Assembly: GCF_000525855.1 (NCBI RefSeq)
Contig: NZ_AODE01000012.1
Coordinates: 1-54,791 of the forward strand
DNA: 54,791 bases
Source of the DNA: Listeria cornellensis FSL F6-0969
Lineage (GTDB): Bacteria > Bacillota > Bacilli > Lactobacillales > Listeriaceae
Direction: 5' to 3'
The notes beneath the pieces are model-generated. The model had not been told where the DNA came from. It ran no database searches and saw only the letters and a list, made by a program, of their open reading frames with translations. Shown here one piece after another: positions 49,480 to 54,791 of the stretch (position 1 is its first letter; every line of letters begins with the position of its first letter). The translations under genes were made by a program, and so were the position numbers.

Positions 49480-50253
49480 ATGTTAAATAAAGAAGCAGAG
49501 TTGCAGTTCAATATTATTCTAAAAGCATTAAATATGACCAGTGTTGGCGTTATCATTACAGACGGTGATCTACCGAATAATCCAATTATTTATGTGAACA
49601 GTGGCTTCGAACGAATTACAGGCTATACCTCCGAAGAAGTTATGGGGAAAAACTGCCACATGCTCCAAGGCCGCAAAACAGATAAATCTGCGCTAGCTAA
49701 AATCGGCCAAGCCATAAAAAACCGTACCACCGTGAACGTCTTCTTGCAAAACTATCGTAAAAATGGCGATGTCTTTTTCAATGAATTGACGATTGATCCG
49801 CTTTACGATGAAGCTTCTGGTAAAAACTACTTTATCGGCATTCAACGTGATGTTACACGCGAAGAAAAATACAAAATGTTACTTGAAGATTCGATTGAAG
49901 AAATCGTCAAAATGTCGACGCCAATCGTTCCCGTCCAAGAAGGTGTCGCTGTGCTTCCTCTAGTTGGCGCGCTGTCGACCGATCGTTTTGAAGAAATGAC
50001 GCAAAATGTAGCTTCCTATCTTGAGATAAGTCATATCGATTATTTAATTATGGATATTTCCGGACTCGCTGATTTCAATGAAGATGTTGCCGCGAATCTG
50101 ATCAAATTTTTAGCCTTAACGAAATTAACAGGCGTTAGCCTCATGCTGACCGGTGTTTCACCACGTTTTGCGATGTTGATGGTCAATTACGACAATCGCT
50201 TACCAAGCATTCCCACTTATAGCACCGTTCGTGAAGCTCTAAAAAACGTTTGA
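49480..50253 (+). CDS. LOV-STAS blue-light photoreceptor (YtvA/Lmo0799-like)
   Basis: About 257 residues: an N-terminal LOV (PAS) domain with the FMN cysteine motif GKNCHMLQG (about residues 52-60), VNVFLQNYRKNGDVFFNEL and the glutamine strand YFIGIQRDVT; a J-alpha linker; and a C-terminal STAS domain with YLIMDISGLADF. These proteins feed blue light into the sigma-B stressosome. The usual LOV core is NCRFLQG; here Arg-Phe are replaced by His-Met. ATG 49480 follows GGGGG; an upstream frame to 49438 is unlikely. It is monocistronic, ahead of lysP. Confidence 0.9.
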   Translation: MLNKEAELQFNIILKALNMTSVGVIITDGDLPNNPIIYVNSGFERITGYTSEEVMGKNCHMLQGRKTDKSALAKIGQAIKNRTTVNVFLQNYRKNGDVFFNELTIDPLYDEASGKNYFIGIQRDVTREEKYKMLLEDSIEEIVKMSTPIVPVQEGVAVLPLVGALSTDRFEEMTQNVASYLEISHIDYLIMDISGLADFNEDVAANLIKFLALTKLTGVSLMLTGVSPRFAMLMVNYDNRLPSIPTYSTVREALKNV

Positions 50254-50268
50254 AATACAAAAAAAGCC

Positions 50269-50297
50269 TTGCAATTCCTCGCTATATTCGTTAGTAT
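50269..50297 (+). promoter_or_regulatory. Promoter of the lysP leader
   Basis: -35 TTGCAA (50269-50274), 17-base spacer, -10 TAGTAT (50292-50297), about 30 bases before the riboswitch begins. Confidence 0.6.
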
Positions 50298-50324
50298 AGA
50301 ACATGAAAACTTAATAAAATCCTC

Positions 50325-50500
50325 ATCCAAACGGTGAGGTAGAGGTTGCGAAATTCACAAGTAACGTTGACGAGGTGCATAACACACTGATGACTCACCG
50401 CAAAAAGGATGCTCGCCGAAGTGAAGACAGGTTTATGACTGCTCTTTAGCTGGGACTGTTATCGAAAGAAACAGGACTGCCGTTTTTGCCATTAGCTTGA
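50325..50500 (+). ncRNA. Lysine riboswitch (L-box) upstream of lysP
   Basis: The conserved lysine-riboswitch aptamer can be read: GGTGAGGTAGAGGTTGCG, AGTAACG, ACTGATGACTCACCGC, GGATGCTCGCCGAAGTGAAG, TTAGCTGGGACTGTTATCG and AAACAGGACTG. An expression platform follows (imperfect stem CGAA...TGTGCT / AGCACA...TTCG and T8, 50498-50586), consistent with premature termination when lysine binds. It sits directly ahead of the lysine permease gene. Confidence 0.92.
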
Positions 50501-50590
50501 CGAAACGGATGTGCTATCTAACGCTTTTTGATGTTGGTATCTATAGACTGATCTCGAAAGAAGCACACGGGATTCGGTTTTTTTTGTTCC
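50498..50590 (+). terminator. Riboswitch expression-platform terminator
   Basis: Imperfect hairpin ending AGCACACGGGATTCGG followed by TTTTTTTT, 43 bases before lysP. Expected to form in lysine-replete cells. Confidence 0.55.
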
Positions 50591-50632
50591 CAAAACCTCA
50601 TTTTCAAACAGAGAAGAAAGGGAGTTTTACTA

Positions 50633-52120
50633 GTGAAAAAAGAACAGCAACAAGGTCACATTCGTAGAGATTTAAAAACGCGCCACTTATCGATGATTGC
50701 CATTGGGGGCTCGATTGGAACAGGATTATTCCTTGCGAGTGGAAATGCCATAGCAGTAGCAGGACCTGGTGGCGCACTTGTCGCTTACGCTGCGATTGGC
50801 TTAATGGTTTACTTTTTAATGACGAGCCTCGGGGAAATGGCGACGTACATGCCCGTCTCGGGTTCCTTTAGTACCTATGCTTCACGGTTTGTCGATCCCG
50901 CTTTCGGATTTGCTCTTGGTTGGAATTATTGGTTTAACTGGGCGATTACGCTTGCCGTTGATATTTCGACCGCCGCACTTATTATTCAATTTTGGTATCC
51001 CGATGCACCGGCTTGGCTTTGGAGCGCCGTATTCCTATTGCTCATATTCGGCCTAAACGCCCTATCCGTCAAAGCTTACGGTGAATCAGAATATTGGTTC
51101 TCTATCATCAAAGTAGTCACCGTTATCGTCTTCTTAATCATCGGTGTCCTTACGATTCTTGGTATTCTTGGTGGGCACTTCATCGGTTTTGAGAACTTCA
51201 CAATGGGAGACGCACCATTTAAAGGTGGATTTTTCGCCATTCTTGGGACCTTCCTGCTCGCCGGATTCTCCTTCCAAGGAACAGAGCTCGTAGGTATTGC
51301 AGCAGGTGAAAGTGCCACACCTGAGAAAAGTGTACCGAAAGCGATTAAACAAGTTTTCTGGCGCATCTTGCTTTTTTACATTTTTGCGATTTTCATTATT
51401 GGTATGATTATTCCCTACACGAGCCCAAACTTGCTTGGTGGCGAAGCGACAGATGTTGCGATTAGCCCATTCACGCTCGTTTTTGAAAAAGCAGGCCTTG
51501 CCATTGCGGCTTCCGTGATGAACGCGGTTATCTTGACTTCCGTATTATCCGCTGGTAACTCTGGACTATACGCTTCCACTCGGATGTTATGGTCCATGGC
51601 AAGAGATGGAAAAGCGCCGAAGTTTCTATCCAAAGTAAACCGTCGCGGTATTCCAATGGCAGCTCTTATTTTGACGACGATTGTTGGTGCTATGACGTTC
51701 ATCACCACTTTAAGCGACAATGGTGCCGTGATCTATACTTGGCTTCTGAGCGCCTCTGGTCTGACCGGTTTCATTGCTTGGGTCGGTATCGCGATTAGTC
51801 ATTATCGTTTCCGACGCGCATATGTGAAGCAAGGGCTTAACTTAGACGATCTGAAATACAAAGCGAAATTCTTCCCATTTGGTCCGATTCTAGCACTGGT
51901 ATTATGTTTGTTAGTTATCATTGGACAAGATTATAACGCATTCTTACACCCAGACATTTCAAATCCACAATGGTGGCAAAAAATCGCGATTTCCTATATC
52001 GGACTTCCGATTTTCCTAGCATTTTGGCTCATTTATAAGTATACGCAAAAATCAAAAGTTATCCCACTCGACGAATGTTCTTTCGATGAACACTCCTATG
52101 AAAACGGAAAACGAGATTAA
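50633..52120 (+). CDS. lysP: Lysine-specific permease
   Basis: APC-family amino-acid permease, 495 residues, 12 predicted membrane helices. The N-terminus KTRHLSMIAIGGSIGTGLF is the family's substrate loop; GTELVGIAAGESATPEKSVP and ASTRMLWSMARDGKAP are also conserved. GTG 50633 follows AAAGGGAG. The lysine riboswitch in its leader identifies the likely substrate. Confidence 0.94.
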   Translation: MKKEQQQGHIRRDLKTRHLSMIAIGGSIGTGLFLASGNAIAVAGPGGALVAYAAIGLMVYFLMTSLGEMATYMPVSGSFSTYASRFVDPAFGFALGWNYWFNWAITLAVDISTAALIIQFWYPDAPAWLWSAVFLLLIFGLNALSVKAYGESEYWFSIIKVVTVIVFLIIGVLTILGILGGHFIGFENFTMGDAPFKGGFFAILGTFLLAGFSFQGTELVGIAAGESATPEKSVPKAIKQVFWRILLFYIFAIFIIGMIIPYTSPNLLGGEATDVAISPFTLVFEKAGLAIAASVMNAVILTSVLSAGNSGLYASTRMLWSMARDGKAPKFLSKVNRRGIPMAALILTTIVGAMTFITTLSDNGAVIYTWLLSASGLTGFIAWVGIAISHYRFRRAYVKQGLNLDDLKYKAKFFPFGPILALVLCLLVIIGQDYNAFLHPDISNPQWWQKIAISYIGLPIFLAFWLIYKYTQKSKVIPLDECSFDEHSYENGKRD

Positions 52121-52158
52121 AAAAAGCAGATTGGCCATATGCCAATCTGCTTTTTTAA
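52119..52158. terminator. Bidirectional terminator between lysP and a marR gene
   Basis: Perfect stem AAAAAGCAGATTGGC / GCCAATCTGCTTTTT with loop catat, immediately after the lysP stop. Confidence 0.9.
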
Positions 52159-52211
52159 TCTTTCAGCGCGCCGAGGTTCTGCGGCTTCGTTCAATGGTTT
52201 TTCGCTTTTTC

Positions 52212-52670
52212 TTAGTCTGTTTTTAAAAGACTTTCGATTTTGTGGTTAATCTCTATCAACTTATCGATATCCTCGTCATCCATTTCGTCCAAAGCTTTCA
52301 TCATTGCTTTGTATGCGAATGCGTTTTGCGTCGAGCGCTCTGACATTTCCTTGCCTTTTTCTGTCAACTGCAAGCGCCATGCATCGGCATTTTCTACAAA
52401 TTCTGTGTTCATTTTTTCGACTAGTCTGGCGTGAACCAACCCATCCACGTTTGCCGAAATGACTTCTGTCGATGTGAATAGTTTCTTCTTTAAGTCATCT
52501 ACTGTCGATTCTGGACGTCCATATAAAATATTAAGTATCGCCATTTGCTGCAACGATAAACCTAAACTCAGTGCATTCTGTTCGGCATGCTTCGCCGTAA
52601 TTCGATTAATAGCCCAATACGACCCCAATACGTCACGTACCCGATTTACTCTATCTTCACTTAATTCCAT
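52212..52670 (-). CDS. MarR-family transcriptional regulator
   Basis: 152-residue winged-helix protein. Helices around LQQMAILNILYGRPESTVDDLKKKLF and the recognition segment STEVISANVDGLVHARLVEK, with a wing (NADAWRLQLTEKGKEM), fit MarR. C-terminal dimerisation helix DEDIDKLIEINHKIESLL. Divergent from the second marR gene with about 190 bases between; target unknown. Confidence 0.85.
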   Translation of the reverse strand: MELSEDRVNRVRDVLGSYWAINRITAKHAEQNALSLGLSLQQMAILNILYGRPESTVDDLKKKLFTSTEVISANVDGLVHARLVEKMNTEFVENADAWRLQLTEKGKEMSERSTQNAFAYKAMMKALDEMDDEDIDKLIEINHKIESLLKTD

Positions 52671-52779
52671 CTAGCATCACCTCTTCCTCTTCTATTTTAC
52701 GCTACTTTCTATTATACACAATGATCTTTACATAAACTTAACGAAATCCATTTTTTTTTAAAATTTTTTTCTAAATCAC

Positions 52780-52842
52780 TTGACTTACTTTTTACAAGTA
52801 TGTTATTATTTGTTTGTAAGATATTTCGATATTAAAACACTT
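52780..52842. promoter_or_regulatory. Promoter and operator-like palindrome before marR-yceI
   Basis: -35 TTGACT, 17 bases, -10 TTATTA within 52778-52810, overlapped by TTTACAAGTA...TTTGTAAG, an interrupted TTACAA/TTGTAA palindrome like MarR/MhqR/OhrR-type operators. Probably autoregulatory for the following marR gene. Confidence 0.5.
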
Positions 52843-52863
52843 TGTTGAAACGAGGTGATATCC

Positions 52864-53305
52864 TTGGACAATGTTGATTTGAAATTATTTACGGTTCTGC
52901 TGAGATCGGCAGGCTGGATTCAAAAATTGACTGCTCAATTAGTTGAGGAAAATGGGATCACGCCAAGTGAATTCGGTGTTTTAGAACAGATTTATCACCT
53001 TGGACCACAACAACTACAGGCTATCGGTCAAAAAAATCTCATTTCAAACGGTAACACGACGTACATGGTAACAAAACTTGAAAAAAAAACAATATGTCGT
53101 GCGCACAACAGATCCAAACGACCGCCGTATCGTTTATGCAACGCTGACAGAGCAAGGCACAACTTTCATCAGCAACTTATTTCCACAGTTTGAAGCATTG
53201 ATAAAAGAACAACTCGATGTGTTAGACGAGGAAGAGAAGGGAACATTAATAATGGGACTAAAAACAATCGGTCTAAACGCCGAATCCCACTGGCGAGCAA
53301 AATGA
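52864..53305 (+). CDS. MarR-family regulator (frameshift at A9 run)
   Basis: Removing one A from 53081-53089 joins LDNVDLKLFTVLLRSAG through KNLISNGNTTYMVTKLEKK to QYVVRTTDPNDRRIVYATLT, a complete MarR wing with the DPNDRR motif. About 146 residues. TTG 52864 has GAGG eight bases upstream. It precedes yceI by about 45 bases, so the two may be co-transcribed and YceI may be part of a MarR-controlled stress response. The palindrome at 52780-52842 is a candidate operator. Confidence 0.85.
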
Positions 53306-53349
53306 AGATGGCGCCAACAAAAAAATTGACTAATTGGAGGAATTTTAAA

Positions 53350-53880
53350 ATGACAGTAGAAAAATGGAATGTAGACCCAGCACACAGTTCAATCGAGTTT
53401 CAAGTGAAGCACATGATGGTATCTAAAGTGAAAGGCGCATTCAAAGATTTTAGCGCCGATTTAACGCTTGATCCAGAAGACTTAACGACAGCTAGCCTAG
53501 CATTTACAGTAGACGCAGCGTCTGTTGATACACGTCAAGAAGCGCGCGATGGCCACTTGAAGAGCCCGGATTTCTTCGATGTAGAGAACTATCCGTCGAT
53601 TACTTTTAAATCTACAAATGTTGTGGCAGATGGTGGTAACGAATATAAAGTAACTGGTGATTTAACAATTCGCACAGTGACTAAACCAATCACATTCAAC
53701 GTAGAATATGAAGGAACAAGCAAAGACCCAATGTCAGGAAATATGGTTGCTGGATTTGAAGGAACTGGTAAATTCAATCGTAAAGACTTCGAACTAAACT
53801 ACAATGCAGTTCTTGAAACTGGCGGCGTACTTATTGGTGACGAAGTAAAACTAAACATCCAAATCGAAGTTTCCAAATAA
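53350..53880 (+). CDS. yceI: YceI-family lipocalin-like protein
   Basis: 176 residues, beta-barrel isoprenoid-binding family. Signatures: WNVDPAHSSIEFQVKHMMVS, VDTRQEARDGHLKSPDFFDV, YPSITFKSTNV and GDLTIRTVTKPITFNVEYEG. No signal peptide is seen, so it is cytoplasmic here. ATG 53350 follows GGAGG. Likely involved in polyprenoid or stress response, by family only. Confidence 0.93.
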   Translation: MTVEKWNVDPAHSSIEFQVKHMMVSKVKGAFKDFSADLTLDPEDLTTASLAFTVDAASVDTRQEARDGHLKSPDFFDVENYPSITFKSTNVVADGGNEYKVTGDLTIRTVTKPITFNVEYEGTSKDPMSGNMVAGFEGTGKFNRKDFELNYNAVLETGGVLIGDEVKLNIQIEVSK

Positions 53881-53916
53881 AATAAAAGGTGAAGTTAAGA
53901 CGCTCAATCTACAATG

Positions 53917-53972
53917 GTACCTATAGAATGGACACTTCAAAAAAAAGAAGTGCATTCTATAGGTATTTTTTA
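53917..53972 (+). terminator. Hairpin/terminator after yceI
   Basis: Long stem TACCTATAGAATG...CACTTC / GAAGTGCATTCTATAGGTA with an A8 loop and a T6 tail. Works as yceI terminator; it may also mark an end of the degenerate insertion sequence that begins here. Confidence 0.75.
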
Positions 53973-54015
53973 TATACTCAAATAAAGCAATAACTCCGCC
54001 AGAAAGGAAGCAATC

Positions 54016-54276
54016 ATGAACAAAAAAACTATTCTCAAACGCCGAAATCCAAAAATTAAAACAAAATCCAAATGTAAGAAACGTGTCGAGCAATGTGCCA
54101 GCCACTGGAAAAAGCCTATGAAAAAGACAGTGTCATAGGTTTGATGGACAATCGTAAAGGGGCTCAAAAAAAATCTCAAACGAGTACTGACACCTGAAGA
54201 ATCAATCCAACGACAACAAGCAAGAATAGCTGTATTAGAAGAACAAGTAGAGGTTCTAAAAAGCTTGAGAAGATAG
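54016..54276 (+). pseudogene. Broken IS3 OrfA
   Basis: An ATG at 54016 opens a short basic frame that stops early. In another frame 54159-54276 reads GLKKNLKRVLTPEESIQRQQ then ARIAVLEEQVEVLKSLRR, the leucine-zipper end of IS3 OrfA. At least one frameshift, no intact DNA-binding domain seen. Confidence 0.6.
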
Positions 54277-54317
54277 AAGGAAGGTGCTTCACAAGAAAAA
54301 ACAGATTAACAACGGAT

Positions 54318-54600
54318 ATGAAATTTCAATGGATTCAAACACTGGTCTCAAATAACAATTTTTCTCGTTGCGTTAGCTATTTCTCTAGCTTATTAGAGGT
54401 ATCTAGATCAGGCTATTATCGGTATGTACAGTGTCAATCGCAGCGAACAAAGCGAGAAAATCAAGACGAGGCATCGCGCGATATTATACTAAAAGCTTTC
54501 CATCGTCGCGGTTTCAAAAAAGGACGCTAGAAGTATCAAAATGATACTAGAGAATGAATTTGGCATCATTCTCTCCATCTATCCGCCACATCTACACCAT
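54318..54600 (+). pseudogene. Truncated IS3 OrfB transposase
   Basis: Starts MKFQWIQTLVSNNNFSRCVS and continues to HRRGFKKGR at 54530, where a frameshift follows; another frame continues ARSIKMILENEFGIILS. This matches the N-terminal quarter of OrfB (HTH_21-type region). The DDE integrase core is absent, so it is dead. Confidence 0.65.
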
Positions 54601-54611
54601 ACAATTTTTTT

Positions 54612-54791
54612 TCTAGTAGTTATTGGACTTCGGCTTCTTTTGCAACCTTATCCTTGCATGGCGCCTTCTATGTGATTTCTGTTCGTCGGACCAGAGATTT
54701 GCCTTGAGCTTCCTTCAGATTCCACGTCGCCATGGACACCCTTGCTGTTGGCTAGGTGCTTACCACTACTCGGTCGCACTCGAGACTTTCA
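54612..54791 (-). mobile_element. Group II intron 5' domain I-like fragment
   Basis: Read on the minus strand the sequence has GTGCGACCGAGTAGTGG, AGCAAGGGTGTCCATGG, GTGGAATCTGAAGGAAGC, GGCAAATCTCTGGTCCGACG and CATAGAAGGC ... GAAGTCCAATA, which strongly resembles domain I of bacterial group II introns with LtrA-type maturases. The 5' end would be just past the window. No maturase frame follows at lower coordinates, where IS3 remnants begin, so the intron looks 3'-truncated. Identified from memory of conserved intron text. Confidence 0.55.

Larger units (their letters stand above)
53985..54600 (+). mobile_element. Degenerate IS3-family insertion sequence remnant
   Basis: Two overlapping decayed transposase frames, an OrfA-like C-terminus (LTPEESIQRQQARIAVLEEQ then VEVLKKL) and an OrfB-like N-terminus (FSRCVSYFSSLLEVSRSGYY, then RSIKMILENEFG). 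The catalytic DDE half is missing, and several frameshifts exist. The right part ends where a different, GC-rich sequence begins near 54610. Confidence 0.7.

Noticed and set aside
1-54791. CRISPR array or prophage
   Set aside because: No regularly spaced short direct repeats and no phage structural, lysis or integrase genes were seen.

Overview
The window looks like a chromosomal segment of a low-GC Firmicute of the family Listeriaceae, most likely a Listeria other than L. monocytogenes. This rests on remembered synteny and family resemblance, not on a search. The block queG–trmL, lplA, yhfI, srtA, ltaS, coaA recalls the L. monocytogenes lmo0922–0935 region. The block yceI, lysP, LOV-STAS photoreceptor, relP, Na+/H+ antiporter, potABCD recalls lmo0796–0810. 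A complete glycogen operon and a kdp operon are added to that backbone.

Layout. 1–1.4 kb: trmL (cut by the window edge) and queG, minus strand. 1.4–1.75 kb: a palindromic repeat and tRNA-Gly(TCC). 2.0–3.8 kb: an AT-rich two-gene cassette, an AAA/ABC-type ATPase plus a small RloB/TOPRIM-like protein, probably anti-phage. 3.9–7.8 kb: a ykcB/ykcC-type envelope glycosyltransferase pair and a VTT-domain membrane protein. 7.8–18 kb: the minus-strand glycogen operon glgB-C-D-A-P plus a GH13 enzyme, driven by a good sigma-A promoter. 18.2–20 kb: lplA and yhfI. 20–24.6 kb: a large secreted DNRLRE/repeat/amidase protein translationally coupled to a small membrane protein. 24.8–27.9 kb: srtA and, divergently, ltaS. 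28–29.2 kb: a dicarboxylate/amino-acid symporter. 29.5–35.4 kb: kdpFABC with a KdpD that lacks a histidine kinase. 35.4–38 kb: a TetR-controlled ABC exporter. 38.1–38.4 kb: an Fst-type type I toxin–antitoxin locus. 38.4–41.9 kb: coaA, ycgQ/ycgR and a VOC protein. 42–46.3 kb: potRABCD. 46.5–49.2 kb: antiporter and relP. 49.4–52.1 kb: LOV-STAS photoreceptor and lysP behind a lysine riboswitch. 52.2–53.9 kb: two MarR regulators and yceI. 53.9–54.8 kb: decayed IS3-family DNA and what looks like the 5' part of a group II intron.

A pervasive feature is single-base length error in homopolymers. At least fifteen +1 indels and one probable -1 indel, nearly all in A/T runs, split otherwise normal genes (ykcC, VTT gene, glgP 5' end, symporter, kdpD, tetR, potD, potB, potR, antiporter, a marR gene, the defence ATPase). 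Removing one base from each run restores full-length family members, so I treat these as single genes and think sequencing error is more likely than decay.

The most interesting items are the ATPase/RloB-like cassette, the secreted amidase with its coupled candidate immunity gene, the Fst toxin locus with its antisense RNA, the kinase-less KdpD, the repeat family with terminal inverted repeats, and the paired operators upstream of potR.
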